A DNA stretch of 64,000 bases, taken from NCBI GenBank assembly GCA_900545245.1, contig UQYV01000012.1, positions 11,375 to 75,374 of the forward strand, in the 5' to 3' direction. This stretch comes from an uncultured Bacteroidales bacterium. Its GTDB lineage: Bacteria > Bacteroidota > Bacteroidia > Bacteroidales > UBA932. This document shows, one piece after another, positions 18,201 through 26,599 of this stretch. Within the stretch, counting starts at the first letter, position 1; every line of letters begins with the position of its first letter. The translations under genes and the position numbers were made by a program. The notes beneath the pieces were generated by a model. That model worked only from the letters and a program-made list of their open reading frames with translations, ran no database searches and had not been told where the DNA came from.

Positions 18201-19074
18201 CAACACCAGCAAGTGGACCTCAGAGAAGAACACCAACCTTCTCGTGAAGGAACTCATAAACAACTACTGCATAGCTCACAAGGAAGAGCTCGCACGTGAG
18301 AAACGCGAAATTGACAAGATAAAGGTCGGTGACGAACTCGCAAACGGCGTCCTTCAGGTGGCGAAGGTATATGTGGCAAGAAAGAGAAAGATCAGAGTGG
18401 GTGACAAGATGGCCGGCCGTCACGGTAACAAGGGTATCGTGGCAAAGGTTGTCCGCGACGAGGATATGCCGTTCCTTGAGGACGGAACTCCTGTGGACAT
18501 CGTTCTGAACCCTCTCGGTGTGCCATCCCGAATGAACCTCGGTCAGATTTACGAGACCGTTCTCGGATGGGCCGGAGAGGAACTCGGACTCAAGTTCGCC
18601 ACCCCGATTTTCGACGGTGCATCTCTTGACGACATCTGTGCATACACCGACAAGGCGGGACTTCCTCGTTACGGAAAGACCTACCTCAGGGACGGAGGCA
18701 CCGGTGACTGGTTCGACCAGCCTGCGACAGTCGGAGTCATCTATATGATTAAGCTTGGTCACATGGTTGACGACAAGATGCACGCGAGGTCAATAGGTCC
18801 TTACTCTCTCATCACACAGCAGCCTCTCGGCGGTAAGGCGCAGTTCGGTGGACAGCGTTTCGGTGAGATGGAGGTTTGGGCACTCGAGGCATTCGGTGCG
18901 GCTAACGTTCTCCAGGAGATTCTTACAGTCAAGTCCGATGACGTTACCGGACGTTCAAAGACTTATGAGGCAATCGTCAAGGGCGACCTTATGCCGACGC
19001 CGGGTATTCCGGAGTCACTCAACGTCCTCCTTCACGAACTTCGCGGTCTTGGTCTCAAGGTTACGTTGGATTAA
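15247..19074 (+). CDS. rpoB: RNA polymerase beta subunit
   Basis: A 1275-residue beta subunit, a normal Bacteroidota length. The rifampicin-binding region is seen as FFGTSQLSQFMDQTNPLSEM followed by THKRRLSALGPGG, with wild-type-looking residues. Other core motifs are GLISSLCVYARIN, the KVGDKMAGRHGNKG-type segment (here RVGDKMAGRHGNKGIV) and the C-terminal clamp contact near GGKAQFGGQRFGEMEVWALE. It is directly followed by rpoC after 27 bp. Confidence 0.99.
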   Translation: MSQKTKNQRISFATSKILLEYPDLLEVQLKSFQDFFQLETTPENRKNEGLYQVFQEIFPIEDTRNNYKLEFIDYFIDPPQYSIEECLERGQTYSVPLKAKLRLSCSDPEHEDFDTKVQDVYLGNIPYMTPGGTFIINGSERIIVSQLHRSPGVFFGSSIHANGTKLYSARIIPFKGSWIEFATDINNVMYAYIDRKKKLPVTTLLRAIGFNSDKDIIDIFGLADEIEVTPENLEKFQGRKLAAKVLKTWIEDFVDEDTGEVIPVERTTAIVERGEILGADTIEKLAETDVKTILLQKEDANVNEYAIIYNTLQKDPTNTETEAVTYIYKQLRNSEPPDEATARDVIDKLFFSDKRYDLGDVGRYRLNKKLNLTIDDNIRVLTNTDIIEIIKYLIQLINAKAVVDDIDHLSNRRVRTVGEQLANQFNVGLSRMARTIRERMNVRDSEQFAPTDLINAKTLSSVINSFFGTSQLSQFMDQTNPLSEMTHKRRLSALGPGGLSRDRAGFEVRDVHYTHYGRLCPIETPEGPNIGLISSLCVYARINNLGFIETPYRKVENGKVDLSSGGWQYMSAEEEENQMVSLANVKMDDDGNILEDRILCRYAADFPVVTKEEVNYMDVAPNQIASVAASLIPFLEHDDAHRALMGANMMRQAVPLLSPEAPIVGTGLEERVCLDSRTQVMAERSGEVVYVDAKEIHVKYDRTDDERFVSFSDDITVYQLPIYRRTNQSTTILLKPIVRKGDKVVKGQVLTEGYATQDGELALGRNLKVAFMPWKGYNYEDAIVLSERMIRWDVLTSIHVEEYLTEVRDTKRGMEELTSDIPNVSEDATKNLDENGIIRVGAHIEPGDIMIGKITPKGESDPSPEEKLLRAIFGDKAGDVKDASLKANPSLDGTIIKTALYSKAGKEAGANKRQAKADMKVRVEKIEEEFNVKLEALRARFMDKLIVLVDGKKSAGISDLYGVEIIPKGETIKASALRDLDYENINTSKWTSEKNTNLLVKELINNYCIAHKEELAREKREIDKIKVGDELANGVLQVAKVYVARKRKIRVGDKMAGRHGNKGIVAKVVRDEDMPFLEDGTPVDIVLNPLGVPSRMNLGQIYETVLGWAGEELGLKFATPIFDGASLDDICAYTDKAGLPRYGKTYLRDGGTGDWFDQPATVGVIYMIKLGHMVDDKMHARSIGPYSLITQQPLGGKAQFGGQRFGEMEVWALEAFGAANVLQEILTVKSDDVTGRSKTYEAIVKGDLMPTPGIPESLNVLLHELRGLGLKVTLD

Positions 19075-19101
19075 TTACGGATAATTTGAAATTTTAGAAA
19101 T

Positions 19102-22100
19102 ATGCCGACTTTTAATAAAGATAACAAGGTTAAAAGCAATTTCGAAAGAATCAGCATCGCTCTCGCTTCTCCTGAAGACATTAAGGAACGGTCTTCAGGA
19201 GAGGTCCTCAAGCCGGAGACGGTCAATTACAGGACCTACAAGCCGGAGAGGGACGGTCTTTTCTGTGAGAAGATTTTCGGTCCTACCAAGGATTACGAGT
19301 GCCACTGCGGCAAGTACAAGAGAATCAAGTACCGCGGAATTGTCTGTGACCGATGCGGTGTCGAGGTCACCGAGAAGAAGGTCCGCAGGGAAAGGATGGG
19401 ACACATCGAGCTCACCGTTCCTGTTGCGCACATCTGGTATTTCAAGTCTGCCCCTAATAAGATCGCTGCTCTTCTCGGCATTGCGGCCAAGAAGCTCGAG
19501 GCTGTCATATATTACGAGAAGTATATCGTGACGGCTCCGGGACAGACCGGACTTCAGAAGCTTGACCTTCTGTCAGAGGATGAGTATCTCGACATATTGG
19601 CGCAGTATCCTGACAACCAGAATCTTCCGGACGATGATCCGGACAAGTTCAAGGCTGGAATGGGCGCGGAGTCAATCTATGATCTTCTCAAGGAGATTGA
19701 CATTGATGCCCTCGCCAAGGAACTCCGCACGAAGATGCTGACCGAGACTTCCCAGCAGAGGAAGGCCGAGGCGCTCAAGAGGCTTTCAATCGTCAAGTGG
19801 TTCCAGGAGTCAAAGGGAATCAACCGTCCTGAATGGATGATTCTCAAGGTTATTCCTGTCATTCCGCCTGACCTTCGTCCGCTCGTTCCTCTCGATGGAG
19901 GACGCTTTGCGACATCCGACCTCAATGACCTCTACAGGAGGGTTATCATACGTAACAACCGTCTCAAGAGACTCATCGAAATCAAGGCTCCGGAAGTCAT
20001 TCTCCGCAACGAGAAGCGTATGCTTCAGGAGGCTGTTGACTCACTTTTCGACAACTCAAAGAAGTCGAATGCAGTCAAGAGCGAAGCAAACAGGGCTCTT
20101 AAGTCACTCTCTGACAGCCTTAAAGGTAAGCAGGGACGTTTCCGTCAGAACCTCCTCGGTAAGCGTGTTGACTATTCAGCACGTTCGGTCATCGTCGTTG
20201 GACCTGAGCTCAAGATGCACGAGTGCGGTCTGCCTAAATTTATGGCAGCCGAGCTTTACAAACCGTTCATCATCAGGAAACTGATTGAGCGCGGCATCGT
20301 GAAGACCGTCAAGTCCGCAAAGAAGATTGTCGACAGGAAAGACCCTGTGATTTGGGATATTCTTGAGAACGTGATGAAAGGTCATCCGGTTCTTCTCAAC
20401 CGTGCACCTACACTTCACCGACTCGGTATTCAGGCATTCCAGCCTAAGATGATTGAGGGTAAGGCTATCCAGCTCCATCCGCTCGCTTGTACGGCATTCA
20501 ACGCCGACTTCGACGGTGACCAGATGGCAGTCCACCTTCCGCTCGGAAATGCTGCGATTATGGAGGCTCAGCTTCTTATGCTCGGCTCCCACAATATCTT
20601 GAATCCTGCCAACGGAACACCTATCACCGTGCCTTCTCAGGACATGGTGCTCGGACTCTACTACATCACTAAGCTCCGTCCGGGAGCCAAGGGTGAGGGT
20701 CTGAAGTTCTATGGTCCGGAGGAAGTCATAATTGCGCTCAACGAGAAGGCAATCGACATACATGCCCGTGTTTTTGTCCGTCTGCCAAAGGACAAGATGG
20801 ACCCGTCAAAGGGAACCGAGATGGTCGAAACTTCCGCAGGACGTATCATTGTCAACCAGTTCGTTCCTCAGGAGGTTCCGTATGTCAATGAAATCCTCGG
20901 AAAGAAGTCTTTGAGAAAGATTATTTCTGTTGTCATCAAGAACACCGGCGTCTCAAGGACGGCGCAGTTCCTCGACGACATCAAGAACCTCGGTTACCGC
21001 AAGGCATTCGAGGGCGGTCTTTCGTTCAACCTCGGTGACGTTATCATTCCGGAGGAGAAGACACAGTTGATTGAGGACGGTTATAAGACCGTCGAGGAAA
21101 TCAAGTCAAACTTCCAGATGGGTTTCATTACCAATAACGAGCGCTACAACAAGGTCATCGACCTCTGGTCCGGCATCGACAACAAGATTACCAAGATTGT
21201 CGAGCAGCAGATTTCTACTGACCAGCAGGGATTCAACCCTGTATATATGATGCTTGATTCCGGAGCCCGTGGTTCCACACAGCAGATTAAGCAGCTCTGC
21301 GGTATGCGTGGATTGATGGCAAAACCTCAGAAATCAGGAGCATCCGGAGCGGAGATTATCGAGAACCCGATTACCACCAACCTTAAGGAGGGTATGTCAG
21401 TGCTCGAGTACTTCATCTCTACGCACGGTGCACGTAAGGGTCTTGCCGACACCGCCTTGAAGACTGCCGACGCAGGATACCTCACCCGCCGTCTGGTGGA
21501 CGTTTCACACGACGTCATCATCAACGAGGAGGACTGCGGCACTCTCAGGGGTCTCGTCGCCACTGCAATCAAGAGTAAGGATGAGGTTGTCGAGTCTCTC
21601 GGAGAGAGAATTCTCGGTCGTACATCAGTACATGATGTCTTCAACCCTCTTACGGGCGAACTCATCGTTCCGGCAGGGGAGCAGATTACCGAGGATCTCG
21701 CAAATCTCATCGAGTCATTGCCTATCGAGCAGGTTGAAATCCGTTCAGTGCTCACTTGCGAGTCCCGTAAGGGTGTCTGCGCGAAGTGCTACGGACGTAA
21801 CCTCGCATCAGGCAGGATGGTTGAAACGGGAGAGGTTGTCGGTGTCATTGCGGCACAGTCAATCGGTGAGCCGGGTACACAGCTTACACTTCGTACATTC
21901 CACGTCGGAGGTACGGCTTCAAGTGCTGCTGCAGACAGCTCAATCACTTCCAAGTACGACGGAAAACTCGAGTTCGAGGAGCTCAGGACAATCGAGAGGG
22001 CTCTCGATGACGGCACAAAACAGCTTGTTGTTGTCAGCCGCACCACAGAGCTCCGCATCATCGACGAGAACACCGGTATCACCTTCTCTCAGTACGACGT

Positions 22101-23352
22101 GCCTTATGGCTCAATCCTTTACAAGAAAGACGGTGAAACTGTCAAGAAGGGAGACCTCATCTGCGAATGGGACGCCTACAACGCAATCACCATCATCGAG
22201 ACCGATGGTGTCGCACGCTTTGACGGTATGGTTGAAGGCGAGAACTTCCGCGAGGAGGCTGCTGACGAGTACTCACTCAATCGTGACAAAGTCATCATTG
22301 AGGGGCGTGACAAGACCAAGAACCCGAGCGTTCTCATCGTTGACGAAAACAACGAAATCAAGAAGCAGTACAACCTCCCTGTGGGTGCTCACGTTATGAT
22401 TAACGAGGGCGACCAAGTGAAGGTTGGAGACATAATCATCAAGATTCCTCGTGCAATCGGAAAAGCAAACGATATCACCGGAGGTCTTCCTCGTGTCACC
22501 GAGCTCTTCGAGGCCCGTAACCCGTCCAATCCTGCAATCGTTTCAGAGATTAACGGTGAGGTCATTATGGGCAAGGTCAAGAGAGGAAACCGTGAGATTA
22601 TCGTGCGCAACAAGTCCGGTGTCGAGAAACGCTATCTCGTTCCGCTCACCAAGCAGATTATGGTTCAGGAGAATGACTATGTCAAGGCAGGCATGAGCCT
22701 CTCTGACGGAGCCGTTTCACCGACAGACCTTCTCCGTATTCTCGGTCCTATCAAGGTTCAGGAGTACATCGTCAATGAAATCCAGGAGGTTTACCGTCTG
22801 CAGGGTGTGAAGATTAACGACAAGCACTTCGAGATTATCGTACGTCAGATGATGCGCAAGGTTCAGATTGACAATCCTGGCGACACTGAGTTCCTTCAGG
22901 AGGAGCTCGTCGACAAATGGACGTTCATGGACACCAACGACAACATTTACGGCAAGTTCTATGTTGTCGAGGCCGGTGATTCACAGCGTTTCGAGACAGG
23001 CCAAATCATCACTGCAAGGGAACTTCGTGGTGAGAATTCCTCTCTTGAAAGGCAGGGTCTCAAGCCTGTGGTTGTCCGCGAGGCAAGACCTGCTACAGCA
23101 AGCCAGGTTCTTCAGGGAATCACACGTGCTGCGTTGAAGACCAACAGCTTCATTTCAGCAGCTTCATTCCAGGAGACAACCAAGGTGCTCAGCGAGGCTG
23201 CCATCCGCGGTCGTGTGGACTACCTTGAAGGTCTTAAGGAGAATGTCATCTGTGGTCATGCCATTCCGGCAGGTACCGGTCAGAAGGACTTCCAGGAGAT
23301 ACTTGTGTCACCTGTGGTGGAAGCGCAGCAGACTGACTTGTCAGAATTGTAG
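19102..23352 (+). CDS. rpoC: RNA polymerase beta' subunit
   Basis: A 1416-residue beta' subunit. The zinc-binding motif near residue 65 (CHCGKYKRIKYRGIVCDRCG), the catalytic NADFDGDQMAVH triad of aspartates near residue 475, and the bridge helix/trigger loop regions (for example MGARGSTQQIKQLCGMRGLM-like SGARGSTQQIKQLCGMRG) are all present. The second zinc motif appears as CESRKGVCAKCYG. A terminator follows at 23379. Confidence 0.99.
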   Translation: MPTFNKDNKVKSNFERISIALASPEDIKERSSGEVLKPETVNYRTYKPERDGLFCEKIFGPTKDYECHCGKYKRIKYRGIVCDRCGVEVTEKKVRRERMGHIELTVPVAHIWYFKSAPNKIAALLGIAAKKLEAVIYYEKYIVTAPGQTGLQKLDLLSEDEYLDILAQYPDNQNLPDDDPDKFKAGMGAESIYDLLKEIDIDALAKELRTKMLTETSQQRKAEALKRLSIVKWFQESKGINRPEWMILKVIPVIPPDLRPLVPLDGGRFATSDLNDLYRRVIIRNNRLKRLIEIKAPEVILRNEKRMLQEAVDSLFDNSKKSNAVKSEANRALKSLSDSLKGKQGRFRQNLLGKRVDYSARSVIVVGPELKMHECGLPKFMAAELYKPFIIRKLIERGIVKTVKSAKKIVDRKDPVIWDILENVMKGHPVLLNRAPTLHRLGIQAFQPKMIEGKAIQLHPLACTAFNADFDGDQMAVHLPLGNAAIMEAQLLMLGSHNILNPANGTPITVPSQDMVLGLYYITKLRPGAKGEGLKFYGPEEVIIALNEKAIDIHARVFVRLPKDKMDPSKGTEMVETSAGRIIVNQFVPQEVPYVNEILGKKSLRKIISVVIKNTGVSRTAQFLDDIKNLGYRKAFEGGLSFNLGDVIIPEEKTQLIEDGYKTVEEIKSNFQMGFITNNERYNKVIDLWSGIDNKITKIVEQQISTDQQGFNPVYMMLDSGARGSTQQIKQLCGMRGLMAKPQKSGASGAEIIENPITTNLKEGMSVLEYFISTHGARKGLADTALKTADAGYLTRRLVDVSHDVIINEEDCGTLRGLVATAIKSKDEVVESLGERILGRTSVHDVFNPLTGELIVPAGEQITEDLANLIESLPIEQVEIRSVLTCESRKGVCAKCYGRNLASGRMVETGEVVGVIAAQSIGEPGTQLTLRTFHVGGTASSAAADSSITSKYDGKLEFEELRTIERALDDGTKQLVVVSRTTELRIIDENTGITFSQYDVPYGSILYKKDGETVKKGDLICEWDAYNAITIIETDGVARFDGMVEGENFREEAADEYSLNRDKVIIEGRDKTKNPSVLIVDENNEIKKQYNLPVGAHVMINEGDQVKVGDIIIKIPRAIGKANDITGGLPRVTELFEARNPSNPAIVSEINGEVIMGKVKRGNREIIVRNKSGVEKRYLVPLTKQIMVQENDYVKAGMSLSDGAVSPTDLLRILGPIKVQEYIVNEIQEVYRLQGVKINDKHFEIIVRQMMRKVQIDNPGDTEFLQEELVDKWTFMDTNDNIYGKFYVVEAGDSQRFETGQIITARELRGENSSLERQGLKPVVVREARPATASQVLQGITRAALKTNSFISAASFQETTKVLSEAAIRGRVDYLEGLKENVICGHAIPAGTGQKDFQEILVSPVVEAQQTDLSEL

Positions 23353-23378
23353 TCGGGGGCTCTCTCTAAGATATTATT

Positions 23379-23417
23379 AAAGTGGCTCAATCAAGAAATT
23401 GGTCGGGCCACTTTTTG
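23379..23417 (+). terminator. terminator after rpoC
   Basis: AAAGTGGC at 23379-23386 pairs with GCCACTTT at 23407-23414 and a T-run follows. It lies 27 bp after the rpoC stop and closes the large transcription/translation block. Confidence 0.8.
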
Positions 23418-23508
23418 TGTTTTGAAATATTTGGATTAACTTCGTGGGGTCAAGAGGTTGTTTTAGATTTTTCACAGCTTCAAATGTTTGAAAGTGCAAT
23501 AACCCACA

Positions 23509-24264
23509 ATGTCTGTTATGCCGGTAAGAAAACTCTCGAAATTCTCAATAGTCATACTTTCGCTTTGCGCCGTACTTTTTGTCGGCGGAATCGTTTCAAT
23601 ATGTATCATCGATGATGACGCCACGCAGAGCCGTCTCGCCTTTCAGACCTTTGAGGTCGCGCTGATGATATTCCTTACCTTTGTCCCCGACATCCTGCAC
23701 AGAATCATACACATAAAGATTCCTCGCCTGATGGAAGTCATATTCGTGGCCTTCTGCTTCTGTGCGCTGATTCTCGGCGACGTTGCTGACTTCTACGGAA
23801 GGTTTGGGTGGTGGGACTCGCTTGAACATGGAATGTCCGGAGTGCTTCTCGGAATCCTCGGCTATGCAATCATAAACACATTCAATAGTGTCGAGGGCAA
23901 CAAGATTAAGTTCTCGCCTGTGTTCGTGTCGCTTTGGGTCGTGTGCTTCGCCCTTGCTTTAGGAGCAGTATGGGAGATAATGGAGTTCATAACGGACGGT
24001 TTGTTCGGACTTAACTCCCAGCAATACCTCACTACTCCGGGCACATTTGACAATGCCGTGCCGCTTGAAGGACATGAGGCTCTTCGTGACACGATGGAGG
24101 ATCTGATGCTTGACTTTGCCGGTTCGCTCATCATCTCGGTAATAGGCTATTTCGACCTGAAGAAGCAGCGCAAGGGCATTGCTGCTCTCACACTTGACAC
24201 TGACGACACAGAGGCATCCACCGCGGCTATTTCCGTTCCGGGAATAGATGGCGCGAAAAAATAG
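23509..24264 (+). CDS. multi-pass membrane protein, DUF2238/YjdF-like
   Basis: A 251-residue protein with about six hydrophobic segments. The central part has WWDSLEHGMSGVLLGILGYA and LALGAVWEIMEFITDGLFG, a pattern (D-x-x-x-H and W-E-x-x-E-F with D) seen in the YjdF/DUF2238 membrane family. Conserved His, Glu and Asp within the membrane could bind a metal or form an active site, but no function is established. The first ATG is used; a second at 23518 is possible. A charged tail of about 25 residues ends the protein. Confidence 0.6.
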   Translation: MSVMPVRKLSKFSIVILSLCAVLFVGGIVSICIIDDDATQSRLAFQTFEVALMIFLTFVPDILHRIIHIKIPRLMEVIFVAFCFCALILGDVADFYGRFGWWDSLEHGMSGVLLGILGYAIINTFNSVEGNKIKFSPVFVSLWVVCFALALGAVWEIMEFITDGLFGLNSQQYLTTPGTFDNAVPLEGHEALRDTMEDLMLDFAGSLIISVIGYFDLKKQRKGIAALTLDTDDTEASTAAISVPGIDGAKK

Positions 24265-24289
24265 ATTTCACTTTATTTGTAAAAATATC

Positions 24290-24297
24290 TACCTTTG
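24290..24297 (+). promoter_or_regulatory. -7 box before the candidate RNA
   Basis: TACCTTTG fits the Bacteroidota -7 consensus and is followed at once by a GC-rich hairpin, the same layout as in front of tRNA-Thr(TGT) and tRNA-Ser here. The only TTTG upstream (24276-24279) is just 10 bp away, so the -33 element is weak or non-standard. Confidence 0.6.
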
Positions 24298-24299
24298 CT

Positions 24300-24696
24300 C
24301 CGCCGGCTTTCCTTTCGGGATTTCCGGCGGAACTCTAAAATAATGAACATAGCTCTTGTTTCAGTAACCCGAAATCTGGACAATTTCCTGTTTGCGCTGA
24401 AACAAGTGGCGACGGTTCACGCAATAGGCGTGAACTGCGTCGCTGCTTGCAGGTGCAACAAAGGCTGTCCAGAGCCGCGGGTTACCTGTGCGCAGGAATG
24501 CAGTTCGCGCTTTCTTGTGTCTGTGGCTTGACTCCGGTCGGGGCAGCCGGGAAATGACAGCCCCTGCGGTGGAATGTCTTTTCCATCGATGTCTATCAGC
24601 TTATAAGTTTTTTACCATAGGGTCAGCCGTTCTGACCTGTCCGGGCTAAGGAGATTTCAAATTTTCTCAGGATTCTCAAATCCCTTAGCCCTTTTT
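24300..24696 (+). ncRNA. candidate structured non-coding RNA with a pseudoknot
   Basis: No convincing protein gene covers this 390-bp gap, but paired segments do. A 5' hairpin has arms TCCGCCGG (24299-24306) and CCGGCGGA (24324-24331). CTTGTTTCAG (24355-24364) pairs perfectly with CTGAAACAAG (24397-24406). Inside that loop, TAACCCG (24365-24371) and TCTGGACA (24375-24382) pair perfectly with TGTCCAGA (24466-24473) and CGGGTTA (24478-24484), which makes an H-type pseudoknot. A 14-bp hairpin (24409-24443) sits between, CCTG-TGCG-CAGG (24485-24496) follows, then GGGGC/GCCCC (24540-24564) and GGTCAG/CTGACC (24621-24637). GGGCTAAGG (24643-24651) pairs with CCTTAGCCC (24683-24691) before TTTTT, a possible terminator. 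Hallmarks of RNase P RNA, tmRNA, SRP RNA and 6S RNA are absent. The 5' and 3' ends are estimates. Confidence 0.6.
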
Positions 24697-25091
24697 AAAA
24701 TCCGGACTGCCGAACGCAAGTCTTCTATGGAAAGTTCTTTCTCGGAAATGTCCCTTTCGAGAGATTTATTCTTCGCCTGATACTCTGAGAGCGCGTCTTC
24801 GGCAATCCTCAGGCGGTTGGTCAGATAGGCGTTCTGTGTCATATATGGCACTTCCTCATCTTCCAGAACATCGTGAATATCAGTCATCGGTCCGAGGAAG
24901 AGAGCCTCTTCGCTGAGTCCTAGAGCCTCTGCAATCTTTCCGACGACAGGGCTTATCAGAACCGTACTTCCTTTCTCGATATTTCTGTAATGCGTTTCAG
25001 ATATTCCGATTTTCTTTGCCATTTCTTCCTGCGTGTAACCCTTGGCTTTTCTGAAGTGTCGTATGTTCTTTTTAATGGAACTGTTATTCAT
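24657..25091 (-). CDS. XRE-family transcription regulator with coiled-coil tail
   Basis: A 144-residue protein when started at the ATG at 25091 (MNNSSIKKNIRHFRKAKGYT); an upstream in-frame codon at 25169 would add 26 hydrophobic residues that do not belong to the fold. Residues about 6-62 are a helix-turn-helix of the Cro/CI type (YTQEEMAKKIGISETHYRNIEKG). From about 85 a heptad-like helix (RLRIAEDALSEYQAKNKSLE) probably mediates dimerisation. Its 3' end overlaps the terminator-like hairpin of the candidate RNA on the other strand, so the two transcripts converge. Targets are unknown. Confidence 0.82.
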   Translation of the reverse strand: MNNSSIKKNIRHFRKAKGYTQEEMAKKIGISETHYRNIEKGSTVLISPVVGKIAEALGLSEEALFLGPMTDIHDVLEDEEVPYMTQNAYLTNRLRIAEDALSEYQAKNKSLERDISEKELSIEDLRSAVRILKRAKGFENPEKI

Positions 25092-25114
25092 TCCGGCCAA
25101 TCGTTTCAGTACGG

Positions 25115-25122
25115 CAAAATTA
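25115..25122 (-). promoter_or_regulatory. -7 box of the XRE gene
   Basis: Read on the minus strand this is TAATTTTG, matching TAnnTTTG, 23 bp before the ATG at 25091. It supports that start, since a start at 25169 would lie upstream of the promoter. No good -33 TTTG at 19-21 bp was found. Confidence 0.45.
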
Positions 25123-25140
25123 TAACAGAAAATAATACAA

Positions 25141-25185
25141 AAACCGCAACTGATACTTTTTGTTCGCAAGTATTTGTTGCGGTTT
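25141..25185 (-). terminator. terminator after tsaB
   Basis: AAACCGCAAC (25141-25150) pairs with GTTGCGGTTT (25176-25185) and, inside, ATACTT (25153-25158) pairs with AAGTAT (25168-25173). Both ends are T/A rich, so it can stop transcription from tsaB (minus strand) and insulates the XRE gene. Confidence 0.75.
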
Positions 25186-25222
25186 TATATAATTTCTCTG
25201 GCAGCAGGGTATGTGGGGAGTC

Positions 25223-25945
25223 TCAGAAGAGATGCTTCTTGCTGGTGGTGGCCACGAATTCTTTGAGGTAGAACGGCTCGAAGTAGGCCACGTCCCGGAA
25301 GTGCCTTTCGCTAAGTTCACGCTCAGCCGGCTCTAGCATCGCCGAGGCCTTCGGGCAAGTCTGGATGAAATGTGCGTTCGGGTGAGTGAGCGTGTCTGTG
25401 CACTTCGCGGCTCCATCTCCGATGAAGAGAACCGGTCCCTCAGCGAGGATGTCGCTGAAACTGTCGCTGTCGATGATTTTTGCATCGGTGTCAGTGACGC
25501 GCGTGCCGTTTCCTTCGAATATGGCCGTATAGACTTCCATCCGGCGTGCATCTATCATAGGGACTATGTATTTGCATGCCAATTTATCATCATCTCTCTC
25601 CCGCTGAAAGCCGTCCGGCGTATGCTTCTGGAGCGCTTGGTTGACAAGTATCTCAAGTGTTCCTACGCTAAGCAGCGGAATCCCGGCCCCGAAACATAAT
25701 CCCTTGGCTGTGGAGACCCCAACCCTGAGTCCGGTGTATGAACCGGGTCCCTCGCTTATGCAGACTGCCGAACACTCATTTAGAGAACAGCCTCTCTCCT
25801 TCAGCATCTCGTCAACGAATACAGCTGTGAGTGACGCGTGTGCACGATTTTCCGAACTTTCACGATAGCACACAATCTTTCCGTCTTCAACCATTGCCGT
25901 CGAGCACAGTGCCGTTGATGTTTCAATCAGTATGATTCTTTCCAT
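25223..25945 (-). CDS. tsaB: tRNA threonylcarbamoyladenosine synthesis protein TsaB
   Basis: A 240-residue TsaB (YeaZ) protein of the ASKHA fold. It opens with RIILIETSTALCSTAMV, and the segment SEGPGSYTGLRVGVSTAKGL near residues 68-87 is the family signature. TsaB dimerises with TsaD and, with TsaE, transfers threonylcarbamoyl to A37 of tRNAs that read ANN codons. It has no kinase site of its own and acts as the scaffold. cvpA lies 30 bp upstream on the same strand. Confidence 0.93.
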   Translation of the reverse strand: MERIILIETSTALCSTAMVEDGKIVCYRESSENRAHASLTAVFVDEMLKERGCSLNECSAVCISEGPGSYTGLRVGVSTAKGLCFGAGIPLLSVGTLEILVNQALQKHTPDGFQRERDDDKLACKYIVPMIDARRMEVYTAIFEGNGTRVTDTDAKIIDSDSFSDILAEGPVLFIGDGAAKCTDTLTHPNAHFIQTCPKASAMLEPAERELSERHFRDVAYFEPFYLKEFVATTSKKHLF

Positions 25946-25975
25946 ATATTTCTAATAATATTGTCAAATTATCCC

Positions 25976-26470
25976 CTAATTCCAGAAGAAAAGTTCCTTG
26001 AGATAGGGAAATATCGCGTAGGACATCGTTTTCAGAGGCCCGTAGAACGTCGTCGCTGCAAGATATTCGCTCTTTACGAATGAAAATGTTCCGTTCAAGG
26101 CATCAAAAATCATCAGTAGGATGCACAGAATCAGCAGGCATTCAACAATCGCGAGCGTCGCTCCGAGCAGGCGATTCAACCACCCGAGAAGCACCACTTT
26201 CACTATCTTTTCCAAGATTCGTCCGATGAGTGTCAGCCCGAGAACAGTGATGCAGAAAATCAGAATGAACGCGATGACTTTCAGAACGGTGTCGTCAAGT
26301 GCAATCCAACTCTTGAGCCATTGGCCGACCCCGACAGAGAACTTTACGGACAACCATACGCCGAGGCATAGAGCCACGAGCGAGACCACCTGCCCGATAA
26401 ACCCTTTCTTCAGACCGATGCACAAGGCAATGAGCAGGCTGCTCAGCACTATAATGTCAAATATGCTCAT
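25976..26470 (-). CDS. CvpA family membrane protein
   Basis: A 164-residue protein with four hydrophobic segments, started at the ATG at 26470 (MSIFDIIVLSSLLIALCIGLKKG), which puts the first membrane helix where the family has it; an upstream codon at 26518 would overlap the ileS promoter region. CvpA-type proteins were named for colicin V production and are linked to envelope stress and bile resistance, but the molecular role is unclear. The gene precedes tsaB and is divergent from ileS. Confidence 0.82.
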   Translation of the reverse strand: MSIFDIIVLSSLLIALCIGLKKGFIGQVVSLVALCLGVWLSVKFSVGVGQWLKSWIALDDTVLKVIAFILIFCITVLGLTLIGRILEKIVKVVLLGWLNRLLGATLAIVECLLILCILLMIFDALNGTFSFVKSEYLAATTFYGPLKTMSYAIFPYLKELFFWN

Positions 26471-26500
26471 AGATTCCAAAAACTCTGCAAAAATAATCAT

Positions 26501-26531
26501 TTTGTAAAAACTCCACAATTCATTATCTTTG
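26501..26531 (+). promoter_or_regulatory. ileS promoter
   Basis: TTTG at 26501-26504, exactly 19 bp, then TATCTTTG at 26524-26531, a full match to the Bacteroidota -33/-7 consensus. It leaves a leader of about 60 nt before the ileS start. No T-box-like structure is evident in that short leader. Confidence 0.85.
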
Positions 26532-26599
26532 TCAGTTCAAAAAGTTTGCGGTCTTTGGCCTCGAGACTTTTAGAAACTGGACAAAAGAGAAATAATAAT

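Noticed and set aside
24343..24531. Small open frame of 62 codons starting at ATG 24343 within the candidate RNA
   Set aside because: The sequence is largely made of the complementary arms of the hairpins and the pseudoknot, has no family resemblance, and the paired structure explains the conservation of these bases better than a protein would.
24300..24696. Identity as RNase P RNA, tmRNA, SRP RNA or 6S RNA
   Set aside because: No AGGAAAGTCC-type P4 segment, no tRNA-like end, no SRP apical loop, and a crossing pseudoknot instead of a single long 6S-type hairpin.
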